From an uncultured Lachnospiraceae bacterium (GTDB lineage: Bacteria > Bacillota > Clostridia > Lachnospirales > Lachnospiraceae), in assembly GCA_934330725.1 (NCBI GenBank), contig CAKRGM010000003.1, positions 75,557-139,556 of the forward strand: a stretch of DNA of 64,000 bases. The letters are read 5' to 3'. Position numbers and translations under genes: made by a program. Each line of letters opens with the position of its first letter. Position 1 is the stretch's first letter. Under the pieces are notes generated by a model, which searched no databases, had not been told where the DNA came from, and saw only the letters and a program-made list of their open reading frames with translations. This document shows, in pieces, positions 35,812 through 44,697 of this stretch.

Positions 35812-37116
35812 ATGAGAATGTATGATATTATTATGAAAAAAAGAAATGGATGTGAACTTACAAGGGAAGAAATAAATTACTTTGTTAAGGGATATACGTC
35901 AGGTGAAATACCGGATTATCAGGCGTCGGCGCTGCTTATGGCAGTTTTTTTCCAGAAAATGAATTACAATGAGACGCTTGAACTTACACTTGCGATGGCA
36001 AAAAGTGGGGATATGCTTGATCTGTCAGGAATAAGTGGGATTAAAGCGGATAAACACAGTACGGGCGGTGTTGGAGATAAGGTGTCACTTGTGCTTGCTC
36101 CTTTAATGGCTTCATGTGGTATAAAAATAGCCAAGATGAGTGGAAGAGGATTAGGACATACTGGTGGTACAATAGATAAACTTGAGAGTTTCAAAGGCTT
36201 TAATACTTCTCTTTCTGAGGAAGAATTTCTGGCTGACATAGAAAAAACAGGTTTTGCAATAACAGGGCAGACAGGAAATCTTGCGCCAGCAGATAAAAAG
36301 TTATATGCGTTAAGAGATGTAACGGCAACTGTAGATAATATATCTCTGATTGCAAGCAGCATAATGAGTAAGAAACTGGCGGCAGGCGCTGATATTATAG
36401 TTCTTGATGTCAAATCAGGGAGTGGCGCATTTATGAAAAATGATGCAGATGCATTTAAACTTGCCAAAGCAATGGTTGATATAGGCAATGGAGCAGGAAG
36501 AAAAACGGCTGCAGTAATATCAGATATGGATCAGCCTCTGGGATATGCAGTTGGAAATGCACTTGAAGTTCAGGAGGCAATTAAGACACTAAAAGGAGAA
36601 GGTCCGGGTGATCTTAAACAGCTATGCTTCGGACTCGGAACGGAGATACTTAAACTGTCCGGAAAAGTATCTGACAGTGAAGAAGCTGCGAGAATGCTTG
36701 AGGATGCTATAGCAAGCGGAGCAGCGTTAAAAAAGTTTGCAGAATTTATTCAGGCACAGCAGGGAAATGCTGATGATGTATATAATCCTGCTGCGCTTGT
36801 AAATGCCTGTATAGTTGAAGATATTGTTTCTGATAAAGAAGGTTATGTATCGCATATTGATTCTGAAAGCGTCGGTATTGCATCGATGCTGCTTGGCGGA
36901 GGCAGAAAAACCAAGAATTCGGTAATAGATCTGTCAGTCGGATTTATACTTAATAAGAAAAAAGGCGACTATGTAAAAAAAGGTGAAAAAATAGCTGTTC
37001 TATATGCAAATGACGGCAGTAAAGTTTCAGAAGCAAAAGAAAAGTTTTTAAATGCGTATACATTTTCAAGTGAAATACCATCAGTTAATAAGATTATAAA
37101 AGGAATTATAGCTTAG
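35812..37116 (+). CDS. pdp: Pyrimidine-nucleoside phosphorylase
   Basis: This is a 434-residue nucleoside phosphorylase of the thymidine/pyrimidine-nucleoside family, cleaving uridine, thymidine or deoxyuridine with phosphate. The N-terminal helical domain leads to KHSTGGVGDKVS (phosphate binding) near 83-94. The family signature SGRGLGHTGGTIDKLE is near 111-126. SSIMSKKLAAGAD and LDVKSGSGAFMK follow, and the C-terminal alpha/beta domain ends near 434. ATG 35812 sits behind GGGGATAAG. It is separated by 22 bases from the converging dacF-like gene. The length equals Bacillus Pdp, and linkage to dacF is as in Bacillus. Confidence 0.93.
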   Translation: MRMYDIIMKKRNGCELTREEINYFVKGYTSGEIPDYQASALLMAVFFQKMNYNETLELTLAMAKSGDMLDLSGISGIKADKHSTGGVGDKVSLVLAPLMASCGIKIAKMSGRGLGHTGGTIDKLESFKGFNTSLSEEEFLADIEKTGFAITGQTGNLAPADKKLYALRDVTATVDNISLIASSIMSKKLAAGADIIVLDVKSGSGAFMKNDADAFKLAKAMVDIGNGAGRKTAAVISDMDQPLGYAVGNALEVQEAIKTLKGEGPGDLKQLCFGLGTEILKLSGKVSDSEEAARMLEDAIASGAALKKFAEFIQAQQGNADDVYNPAALVNACIVEDIVSDKEGYVSHIDSESVGIASMLLGGGRKTKNSVIDLSVGFILNKKKGDYVKKGEKIAVLYANDGSKVSEAKEKFLNAYTFSSEIPSVNKIIKGIIA

Positions 37117-37138
37117 TGCATCTGTTCCTGAATAACTA

Positions 37139-38479
37139 TTACAGCGAGAAAATAAACTTTTTTATGACATCTGTGATAAAATCATTATATTCCAGCTTAT
37201 TCACATCAGAAGCTGTATAAGCTGGAATTTCTTTTACCAGGACATCATTTATATAAATGGAGATATGTCCGGCAACACTGTCTTTTACTACAGGCGCTTC
37301 AAGATATGACGGGATATTAAAAATAACATTTACCTGATCGGAATCACTTAGCAGAAGTCCGAAATTTTCAATAATATAAACGTCAGTATGATCAGTTTTG
37401 CCATTTGTTACTGTAACAGGTTTTATGGCTGTGCGTGTGCATATGACATCTTTATAAAAATAGCGGCTTCGTGCGTAATCCAGCAGAACTTTGGCGTCTT
37501 TATATTTATAAGTTTTGGCAGGCGGCCAGCCGCAGGCAAGTAATGCAACAACAAAGGTTCTGTTTTCAGAGCGGTATGCACATACATAGCAGTATCCGGC
37601 ATCACATGTAAAACCGGTTTTTCCGGAAATGATATTGTCATACATATGCAGAAGAGCGTTTGTATTATTTACGCTGTATGATTTTCCGGAAGGTGTAAAC
37701 TTATTACCATCTGTTATTTTATATGAGGAAAACGTATGATTATCACTCTGGGTAATTTTTAAGAAATCAGTATTATCTATACAGTAGGACATGATTACCG
37801 CAAGATCTTTTGCAGTTGTTGAATGAGTACCGTTTTCGTCAGAAGCATCAAGTCCGTTTGGCGTAATAAAATAAGTATCATAGCAGCCAAATGATTTTGC
37901 AGTCTCATTCATAATACCTGCAAAAATATGTACAAGTATTTTTGACTGGTCAGAATTTAATTGAGATAAAATGGAAGAATTATATTCATTGTTAATATTA
38001 AGAAATGAAAAATCAGTATCACCAATAAGTTGCATATCATCAGTACGCAGGCTGTTTTTTACCTGATAAATATAATTATATGCTGTATTTTCTGCAATGA
38101 TAACGGCAGAATCATTCTGTGACTTAAGCATTAGTGAATAAAGAAGATCACTTAAATCAAATGCCTCACCTTTTGAAGCACAAAGATGGACCTGCGGCAT
38201 ACTGGAAGCATATGCTGAACATGTACATGGGGCGTTGAAATTTCCATATTTGAGTGCAACAAGACATGTCATTATTTTTGTAGTGCTTGCCATTGCAGCC
38301 TTTGTGTTTTCGTCTTTTCCATAAAGAACTCTTTTGGAAGTGCTATCTATAAGGGCAGCATGCCTTGCATTCAGGATTATATTTTCGCTTTGGGCATTTA
38401 TTTTTATTGATGACGTACAGAAAATATAACATAAAATAAAAACTGCAGATAATACAGCAGCAAACTTCTTTAAAATCAT
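37139..38479 (-). CDS. dacF: D-alanyl-D-alanine carboxypeptidase, DacF/PBP5 family
   Basis: This is a 446-residue secreted serine DD-carboxypeptidase trimming peptidoglycan peptides. The signal sequence covers about 1-29. The penicillin-binding triad is complete: STTK (Ser65, Lys68), SQN (120-122) and KTG in SGKTGFT near 290. The penicillin-binding part is longer than usual because of an insertion of about 40-50 residues after SQN, rich in Asn and Asp. A C-terminal beta-rich domain follows without a clear amphipathic anchor; the last residues (FITDVIKKFIFSL) might serve. The symbol rests on linkage to pdp, as in Bacillus, where DacF acts in spore cortex synthesis. Confidence 0.82.
   Translation of the reverse strand: MILKKFAAVLSAVFILCYIFCTSSIKINAQSENIILNARHAALIDSTSKRVLYGKDENTKAAMASTTKIMTCLVALKYGNFNAPCTCSAYASSMPQVHLCASKGEAFDLSDLLYSLMLKSQNDSAVIIAENTAYNYIYQVKNSLRTDDMQLIGDTDFSFLNINNEYNSSILSQLNSDQSKILVHIFAGIMNETAKSFGCYDTYFITPNGLDASDENGTHSTTAKDLAVIMSYCIDNTDFLKITQSDNHTFSSYKITDGNKFTPSGKSYSVNNTNALLHMYDNIISGKTGFTCDAGYCYVCAYRSENRTFVVALLACGWPPAKTYKYKDAKVLLDYARSRYFYKDVICTRTAIKPVTVTNGKTDHTDVYIIENFGLLLSDSDQVNVIFNIPSYLEAPVVKDSVAGHISIYINDVLVKEIPAYTASDVNKLEYNDFITDVIKKFIFSL
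37189..37235 (+). terminator. Plus-strand terminator for pdp, inside the antisense of dacF
   Basis: ATTCCAGCTTAT (37189-37200) pairs perfectly with ATAAGCTGGAAT (37217-37228) over a 16-base loop and is followed by a T-rich tail. The 22-base gap between pdp and dacF has no terminator, so pdp probably ends here, within the last codons of dacF read on the other strand. Confidence 0.7.
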
Positions 38480-38733
38480 TGTTTACCCATAAAAAAATAT
38501 ATTTAATAATATTTATGTTAAATATCATTAAGAATATGATATTATATATTTAAAATATAATGATATTATGGTGTGATTATTAAAAGTATAAATTGCTTAA
38601 ACCGCATAAATTGTTTGGCGGTATAAATAGCCTGTATACATCAGGAAGTGGCAGATTAAGCTTTTGATATCCGCATCAAATTATATTAATAAAAAAGACA
38701 TATCAGATATGATATGCAGAAAGGAAATTTATT

Positions 38734-39783
38734 ATGATTATTTCGATTATTGTTGTAGTTGTACTTGCGTTACTGGCAGTAAATATCCGCGTTGTTCCAC
38801 AGACATCAGTTTTTGTCATTGAGCGCCTTGGAAAGTTTAAATGCGAATGGAATGCAGGTATTCATGTAAAAATGCCTTTTATTGACAAGGTAGTACGTAA
38901 AGTCAGCATTAAGGAGCAGGTGCTTGACTTTCCACCACAGGCAGTTATTACAAAGGATAATGTAACAATGTCTATTGATTCCATTGTGTTTATGAAAGTT
39001 ACTGATCCAAAGCTTTATACATATGGGGTTGAAAATCCTATCATAGGTGTTGAAAATCTTGCAGCAACAACACTCAGGAATCTTGTTGGTGCGATGGACT
39101 TTGATGCTACATTAACAAGCCGTGATGCTATCAATAATAACATGGAGGTTGTGCTTGATGAGGCAACAGATGCATGGGGAATCAAGGTTACACGTGTGGA
39201 GGTTAAAAATATACAGCCACCTGCAGAAATTCAGGAAGTAATGACAAAACAGATGAAGGCAGAACGTGAAAAGCGTCAGGCTATTCTTGAGGCTGAGGCT
39301 CATAAACAGAGTATTGTAACGAGGGCAGAAGGTGACAAAGCAGCCAAGGTTCTTGCCGCTGAAGCAGAGAGCGAAGCTAAAATAGCACTTGCAAAGGGCC
39401 AGGCAGAAAGTATCCGTCTTGTATACGAAGCTGAAGCAAAGGGGATTGAAAGAATGAATGAGGCTAATATCAGTGCATCCGTATTAAAACTCAAAAGTAT
39501 TGAAGCTTTAAAAGATGTTGCAAACGGAAATTCAACGAAGATATTTATGCCGACAGATGTTATGGAAACAGTAGCTTCTATGGGAGTTATAGGGGAGGCT
39601 TTAGGTGTTGGGGAACATACACCTGCAATGAAAAAAGAAAATCCTGCTAAAAGACCATTAAAAGATGCATGTCTTAATGAGGACAGCAGCAGTATCAGTG
39701 TAGGAGCAGCAAGGGCAGGATACGAGATGCAGGATGATTTACAGGCAAAGGCTTATGATAATGAACGCACCACAGCAATATAA
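38734..39783 (+). CDS. SPFH/Band 7 membrane protein (QmcA/stomatin-like)
   Basis: This is a 349-residue protein with a hydrophobic N-terminus (about 1-18) that anchors it. A Band 7 domain follows (about 20-175; VPQTSVFVIERLGKFK is its typical start). An Ala/Glu/Lys-rich coiled coil (about 175-255, repeats such as EAEAHKQ and AAEAESEAK) leads to a conserved DVMETVASMG-like end. An extra tail of about 60 polar residues follows. Such proteins form large oligomers in membrane microdomains. Many homologues are encoded beside an NfeD protein; none is next to it here. AAAGGAAA precedes ATG 38734. Client unknown. Confidence 0.87.
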   Translation: MIISIIVVVVLALLAVNIRVVPQTSVFVIERLGKFKCEWNAGIHVKMPFIDKVVRKVSIKEQVLDFPPQAVITKDNVTMSIDSIVFMKVTDPKLYTYGVENPIIGVENLAATTLRNLVGAMDFDATLTSRDAINNNMEVVLDEATDAWGIKVTRVEVKNIQPPAEIQEVMTKQMKAEREKRQAILEAEAHKQSIVTRAEGDKAAKVLAAEAESEAKIALAKGQAESIRLVYEAEAKGIERMNEANISASVLKLKSIEALKDVANGNSTKIFMPTDVMETVASMGVIGEALGVGEHTPAMKKENPAKRPLKDACLNEDSSSISVGAARAGYEMQDDLQAKAYDNERTTAI

Positions 39784-39824
39784 TAATTAAAATTTGATAA
39801 TTAAAACCCGAATATCAGGTATAG

Positions 39825-39869
39825 AATACCACTTGTCATATTAATGGCAGGTGGTATTTTGTTTTTTAA
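39825..39869 (+). terminator. Terminator between the SPFH gene and the spoIIIA operon
   Basis: AATACCACTTGTCAT (39825-39839) pairs with ATGGCAGGTGGTATT (39844-39858), 13 standard pairs and two G-U, with a 4-base loop and a following TTTTGTTTTTT. Very strong. Confidence 0.93.
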
Positions 39870-39957
39870 TTTAATCATATTCAGGACAACTATTTCATAT
39901 ATTGTGAAAACAACAGGTAAATGGTCTAAAATACCATGAAACAGGAAAGAGGTGCAG

Positions 39958-40878
39958 ATGAGCGATTTTAACCAGATACGGTCAATATTACCAGGGGATA
40001 TTATGAAAAAAACAGACTTTTTTTATAATGATTTTGATTTTAAAAGCCTGCAGGAAATACGATTAAGAATAAATCAGCCACTGATTATTTTATATGATAA
40101 TAATGAGCTTGTATTTAAAAATATTATTATTAGTTCTGAAATGATGAATCAGTGTATTGAGTTTATAAGTGAATATTCATTATATGCATGTCAGGATGAC
40201 ATTAAAAATGGTTTTATTACGATACAGGGAGGACACAGGGTTGGAGTTGCGGGGAAGGCGGTGGTTGAAAACGGAAAAATAAAAGGACAGCAGTATATTT
40301 CATTTATGAATATCCGTATTGCGCATCAGGTGTATGGATGTGCAGATAAAGTGATGGATTTTATTGAAGCTGAAGGGCTTTCACATACTCTTATAGTATC
40401 ACCTCCCGGCTGTGGGAAAACGACACTTTTGCGTGATATTGTAAGACAGCTCTCAACCGGAAATAAAGCAAAGAAAATAAAAGGAATAAAAGTTGGAGTT
40501 GTAGATGAACGTTCAGAAATTGCAGCCTGTTTTAACGGAGTGCCTCAAAATGATCTGGGACCGAGAACAGATGTTATTGACTGCTGCCCGAAATCTGATG
40601 GAATGCTTATGCTGATAAGATCAATGTCACCTGATGTCATTGCAATAGATGAACTCGGAGGTATGGCAGATATAGAGGCTGTTGAATATGCTGTTAACTG
40701 TGGCTGTATTATTATTGGAACCATCCATGGAAACAGTATTTCTGAAATCAGAAAGAAGCCGGGCATGGACAGGCTGGATAAAATGAAGCTGTTCAAAAAA
40801 ATAATAGTATTAGCCAGGTCGGATGCAGCGGGGACTATTAAAGAAATGGCTGATTTAAGGAGAGAAGAAAGTGATTAA
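39958..40878 (+). CDS. spoIIIAA: Stage III sporulation protein AA, secretion-type ATPase
   Basis: This is a 306-residue cytoplasmic ATPase, the presumed motor of the SpoIIIA-SpoIIQ channel between mother cell and forespore. Walker A SPPGCGKTT is near 146-154, and the Walker B-like region is VIAIDELGG near 225-233. A type II/IV secretion-type IGTIHGNS follows. GTG 39952 lies two codons upstream, but ATG 39958 is better spaced from AGGAAAGAGG. The stop overlaps the next start by eight bases. This is the first gene of a complete eight-gene operon; I could not pick out a clear sigma-E promoter. Confidence 0.94.
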   Translation: MSDFNQIRSILPGDIMKKTDFFYNDFDFKSLQEIRLRINQPLIILYDNNELVFKNIIISSEMMNQCIEFISEYSLYACQDDIKNGFITIQGGHRVGVAGKAVVENGKIKGQQYISFMNIRIAHQVYGCADKVMDFIEAEGLSHTLIVSPPGCGKTTLLRDIVRQLSTGNKAKKIKGIKVGVVDERSEIAACFNGVPQNDLGPRTDVIDCCPKSDGMLMLIRSMSPDVIAIDELGGMADIEAVEYAVNCGCIIIGTIHGNSISEIRKKPGMDRLDKMKLFKKIIVLARSDAAGTIKEMADLRREESD

Positions 40879-41392
40879 GTTTATAGGAGCAATTCTTATT
40901 ATATCAGGAACTTCATTATACGGATTTTATTTTGGTTACATAAAGCAGTTAAGGATAAAAAGGCTTAAGCAGATGAAAGAAACTTTTATACTTATGTCAG
41001 GGCAGATAGATTTTGCAATACGCAGCATACCACAGATACTTATAAATATTTCAAAAAGAAACGACTGCATGCCTGTAAAAGATTTTTACGGATATGTTGG
41101 CAATAAGTTAAGAAGCAGGGAATGCAGTGATTTTAATGAGGCCTGGAATGAAGGCGTGAATCTGTATCTTTGTGACAACATTTTTACGGAATCGGATCGC
41201 GAGATATTTAGGAATGTAGGGAATATGCCAGTTTATCTGGATAAGCAGATGCAGATAAAAGAACTTGAAGAAAATATAAAAATGCTTGAAGAAGATATTA
41301 TAAATGCATCAGAAAATTTAGCATCCAGGCTCAGAATTTACAGATGTACAGGAATAAGCGCGGGTATCTTTATAGTATTAATCCTGTTATAG
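40871..41392 (+). CDS. spoIIIAB: Stage III sporulation protein AB
   Basis: This is a 173-residue protein with an N-terminal helix, a long charged middle and a C-terminal hydrophobic helix (about 158-173), matching SpoIIIAB, a GspF-like membrane component of the SpoIIIA complex. It starts at GTG 40871 inside the end of spoIIIAA. LRIYRCTGISAGIFIVLIL at the C-terminus matches the usual short periplasm-facing end. Sequence similarity is modest; the place in the operon decides the call. Confidence 0.9.
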   Translation: MIKFIGAILIISGTSLYGFYFGYIKQLRIKRLKQMKETFILMSGQIDFAIRSIPQILINISKRNDCMPVKDFYGYVGNKLRSRECSDFNEAWNEGVNLYLCDNIFTESDREIFRNVGNMPVYLDKQMQIKELEENIKMLEEDIINASENLASRLRIYRCTGISAGIFIVLILL

Positions 41393-41434
41393 CCTTTCGG
41401 GTGTCAGGGCGATTTGTACAGCGGGGAGGTAAAA

Positions 41435-41629
41435 ATGGAAGTAAATTTGATATTTAAAATTGCAGCAGTTGGAATACTTGTATCTGTAATAAGTCAGGTG
41501 CTCAAGCACAGCGGGCGCGAGGAACACGCTTTTTTAACCAGCCTTGCAGGACTTTTGCTGGTACTTTACTGGATTATTCCCTATATATGCCAGCTGTTTG
41601 AAACGATGAAGAAAATGTTTAATTTATAA
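41435..41629 (+). CDS. spoIIIAC: Stage III sporulation protein AC
   Basis: This is a 64-residue protein with two transmembrane helices, the usual length of SpoIIIAC. SQVLKHSGREEHAFLTSLAG between them is highly typical of the family. ATG 41435 is chosen because GGGGAGG lies about six bases upstream; an earlier start would add seven residues. It is part of the SpoIIIA channel apparatus. Confidence 0.93.
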   Translation: MEVNLIFKIAAVGILVSVISQVLKHSGREEHAFLTSLAGLLLVLYWIIPYICQLFETMKKMFNL

Positions 41630-41731
41630 AGAGTTATAAATAAATATGAATTAAATTTTCAATTTATTAAGGAATATGGATTTGTACTGGCAGGATTTGT
41701 ATCAGACAGAAGTTTATTGAAAGGAAAAGCG

Positions 41732-42118
41732 ATGTTAGTAATATTGAAAATATCGGTCATCGCAATATGCGGTGTGATTCTTGCAATCATTTTAAAAAAT
41801 ATAAAAAGTGATCTTGCAGTATTTGTTTCAATCGCAATATCACTTGTAATACTCTTTTATATATTCAGCAGGCTTTCTGGCATTATCAGTCAGCTAAAAG
41901 AACTTGCAGGGCTTATTCCGATTGGGAAAGAATATATTTTAATTCTTATCAAGATAACAGGTATAACATATATGACGCAGATTGCTTCTGATATATGCAG
42001 GGATAATGGACATTCTGCAATAGCGGGGCAGCTTGAAATCTTTAGTAAGCTGTCCATAGCAGTTATAAGTATGCCGGTATTTCTTACATTGTTTGAAATG
42101 GTGAAAAAATGTATATAG
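41732..42118 (+). CDS. spoIIIAD: Stage III sporulation protein AD
   Basis: This is a 128-residue membrane protein with three or four hydrophobic helices. GKEYILILIKITGITYMTQ and DICRDNGHSAIAGQLE are family-typical. ATG 41732 is preferred over an in-frame TTG five codons earlier, because AAAGGAAAA is properly spaced from it. It overlaps spoIIIAE by ten bases. SpoIIIAC and AD resemble each other and sit together in the forespore-facing complex. Confidence 0.92.
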   Translation: MLVILKISVIAICGVILAIILKNIKSDLAVFVSIAISLVILFYIFSRLSGIISQLKELAGLIPIGKEYILILIKITGITYMTQIASDICRDNGHSAIAGQLEIFSKLSIAVISMPVFLTLFEMVKKCI

Positions 42119-43446
42119 AAGTGAGTAATACAGATTCACACAAAAACAGATATGTCAGTATATATAAAGTTATAAGGAAATTTATATTATTAATTTTTTC
42201 ATGCAGTCTGTTTTTAATTACGGTAAATAACAAAGTTATCAATGCTGCAGTACAGACATATAACAAGGTGGAAAGTGTTAATACAGATAAAAGCACAGAA
42301 AGTGAAAATGAACAAAAAGGCAACGAAGAAAAATATTATAAACAAAAAGAGAGTGAAAAGACGGATGATAATGAAAAAGACAGTAGCAGTTACATAGACG
42401 AATATATTAAGGAATATGATTTTTCAGACATTGACAGTCAGTTAAAAGAAAACAGCAGTATTGGTGTAAACTTTAAAGAACTAATAATGGACATTATTGA
42501 AAATAAGAAAAATGACAATAAAGGGCTTATTTCTTCATTTTTCAGTATATGTACAGATTTTATAAGGTCAAATAAAAATGCCGTAATGCAGATAGTGCTG
42601 CTTGCAATAATATCAGCTTTAATAAACGGTTTTTCACCATCATACAATAAAAATCAGATATCTGATACAGCAAGAATGATAATATCAGTCAGTCTTATAG
42701 CAATACTGCTGGCAGCATTTGCATACAGCTGTAAAATATGCAGCGATGCAGTCAGATGCTGCATAGAGATGTACAAGTCCATAATACCGGTATTTTTTTC
42801 TGCGGTAACATTTGCACAGGGAAACATTACAAGCGGGGCATATTATGAAGTAGTACTGCTTATGATTACAATAATTAATATGATGTTTGGAAGTGTGCTC
42901 ATATATCTTGATAAGGTATATGTATTGTTTAAAATGTCTGATTCAATAACAGGAGAAGAGCATTTCAGTAAAGCAGCAGAACTGATTCCGGCAATTGTAA
43001 AGTGGGCCTGCAGGCTTTCACTTATTGCTTTTTCGGGAATAGCAGGAGTTAAAAGTCTTATAGTTCCGGTAAGCGAGACAATGAAAAAGAATTTGCTTTA
43101 TAAATCACTGCAGGCAATACCAGGTATAGGCGGTTCGGTTGAGGCGGCAACAAAAACAATAGCGGGTGCAGGAATAATAATAAAAAATGCCATAGGAACA
43201 GGTGCAATAATAATTATATTTATAGTATGTGCTGTGCCGGTGATAAAACTAGCGGTGCTTACAATTCTTTATAAAGTTACTGCAGCTGCGATAGAGCCTG
43301 TGGCAGATAAAAGGATTGTTGAAGCCGTAAATGACATAAGCACTGCCATTGGTCTGCTGGCACAGATAGTTCTTATAACCATGAGTTTGTTTGTACTTAT
43401 GTCGGCAATTATATGCATATCAACAAACTATAATTTTATTTCGTGA
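42109..43446 (+). CDS. spoIIIAE: Stage III sporulation protein AE
   Basis: This is a 445-residue polytopic membrane protein, the largest of the SpoIIIA set. A signal-like helix (about 25-45) is followed by a very charged extracellular stretch (about 50-125, rich in Glu, Lys, Asp and Ser), longer than I would expect. Then come seven or eight helices with the family-typical GIAGVKSLIVPVSETMKKN and AIPGIGGSVEAATKTIAGAG. Start ATG 42109 overlaps spoIIIAD. It is thought to be a permease-like part of the mother cell-forespore channel. Confidence 0.93.
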   Translation: MYIEVSNTDSHKNRYVSIYKVIRKFILLIFSCSLFLITVNNKVINAAVQTYNKVESVNTDKSTESENEQKGNEEKYYKQKESEKTDDNEKDSSSYIDEYIKEYDFSDIDSQLKENSSIGVNFKELIMDIIENKKNDNKGLISSFFSICTDFIRSNKNAVMQIVLLAIISALINGFSPSYNKNQISDTARMIISVSLIAILLAAFAYSCKICSDAVRCCIEMYKSIIPVFFSAVTFAQGNITSGAYYEVVLLMITIINMMFGSVLIYLDKVYVLFKMSDSITGEEHFSKAAELIPAIVKWACRLSLIAFSGIAGVKSLIVPVSETMKKNLLYKSLQAIPGIGGSVEAATKTIAGAGIIIKNAIGTGAIIIIFIVCAVPVIKLAVLTILYKVTAAAIEPVADKRIVEAVNDISTAIGLLAQIVLITMSLFVLMSAIICISTNYNFIS

Positions 43447-43490
43447 TAAAACGGTAAATTTTAAGAGGATTTAAGGGGAGGAAAATATCA

Positions 43491-44069
43491 TTGCAGGGGA
43501 TAGTTGAATGGGCAGAGCAGATATTTATTGTCAGCATTATTTCAAAGCTCGTAATGCATATTATGCCATCTGATAAATATATAGAATATGCAAAGATGGT
43601 ATGTCACCTTATCATAACAATTATATGCATAATGCCATTGATTAATTTTTTGGGTAAAAACATTTCTTTTTCCGATATTTATTCCTCAATGGAAAGAAAA
43701 CAGGATATAAATTACCTCGCTGATGAAGCACTGATATATAAAAATGATGATGCGGTTATTGAAAAATGCAGAGTGGAAATTATAAGGCAGATTGAGAATA
43801 TGGCAATTGATAATAAACTGTACCCATCAGATACAAAGGTTGTTATTGACAGTGATAAAGATAGTAAAACATTTGGTAAGCTTATGAAAATTGATATAAC
43901 GGTATCTTTAAAAAACAAAAATGAGACAGATATAAATATCAGTAAAATTACAGTTGGAAAATGCAAAAACACACAGAATGACATAAAATGCTGTGAGCTT
44001 AAACAACAGATTGCAGATTATTTTAATCTGAATAATGATAATGTCAATGTATATTTGAACGGAGATTAG
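43491..44069 (+). CDS. spoIIIAF: Stage III sporulation protein AF
   Basis: This is a 192-residue protein with two N-terminal transmembrane helices (about 8-28 and 38-56) and a soluble domain that adopts a ring-building fold in the SpoIIIA complex. It starts at TTG 43491 after GGGGAGG. The sequence is divergent, but MHIMPSDKYIEYAKMVCHLI matches the family start (the P-S-x-K-Y region). The call rests mainly on position between AE and AG. Confidence 0.88.
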   Translation: MQGIVEWAEQIFIVSIISKLVMHIMPSDKYIEYAKMVCHLIITIICIMPLINFLGKNISFSDIYSSMERKQDINYLADEALIYKNDDAVIEKCRVEIIRQIENMAIDNKLYPSDTKVVIDSDKDSKTFGKLMKIDITVSLKNKNETDINISKITVGKCKNTQNDIKCCELKQQIADYFNLNNDNVNVYLNGD

Positions 44070-44076
44070 AGCTGTC

Positions 44077-44661
44077 ATGAATAAAAAAATTAATTTGAAT
44101 CATATTTTTCAGATAATTCTGAATAAAACGGGAAAACAGAAAATAACAATAGTAGTACTTGCGGGAATCCTGCTGCTTGTTATATCCCTGCCTGTAAAAA
44201 AGACAAACGACAGTATACAAAATACTGATTCATCACGTACAGTATCATCGGCTGAATTAAGTGGTGATGATTATGCAAAATATCTTGAAGATAAGCTGAC
44301 TGCAATTCTTGGCAAAGTTAATGGGGTTGGCAAAGTAACGGTTTCGGTAACTGTTAAAAATACAGGCAGAAAAACAATTGCAAGCGACGGCTCCATGAGT
44401 GAACAAAAGATAAACGAATCTGACAGCACAGGGGGCAGCAGGGTTACAGAAGAAAAAAGCCAGTCAAATACTAATATATTTTATGATACAGCGAATGGGA
44501 GTGAACCTTTTGTAACGGAAAAGAGTATGCCACAGGTGGAGGGAATAATTGTTGTTGCTGAGGGAGGTGGTGATGGTACGGTGGCATCAGAGATTACTGC
44601 GGCAGTTGAAGCATTGCTTGACGTTCCTGCCCATAAAATAAAAGTTTTGAAAATGTCATGA
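44077..44661 (+). CDS. spoIIIAG: Stage III sporulation protein AG
   Basis: This is a 194-residue protein with one N-terminal helix (about 22-42) and an extracellular ring-building domain that forms a large channel-like ring in SpoIIIAG of Bacillus. YLEDKLTAILGKVNGVGKVTV and the C-terminal VEGIIVVAEGGGD are family-typical. ATG 44077 lies seven bases after the spoIIIAF stop. Confidence 0.92.
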   Translation: MNKKINLNHIFQIILNKTGKQKITIVVLAGILLLVISLPVKKTNDSIQNTDSSRTVSSAELSGDDYAKYLEDKLTAILGKVNGVGKVTVSVTVKNTGRKTIASDGSMSEQKINESDSTGGSRVTEEKSQSNTNIFYDTANGSEPFVTEKSMPQVEGIIVVAEGGGDGTVASEITAAVEALLDVPAHKIKVLKMS

Positions 44662-44697
44662 ATAATATTATAGAATAAAAGAAAGGTTTGGTGTTTA

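Noticed and set aside
44062..44070. GGAGATTAG before spoIIIAG, similar to the structured repeat ends
   Set aside because: A 9-base match that is part of the spoIIIAF end, without any adjacent hairpins, so chance is likely.
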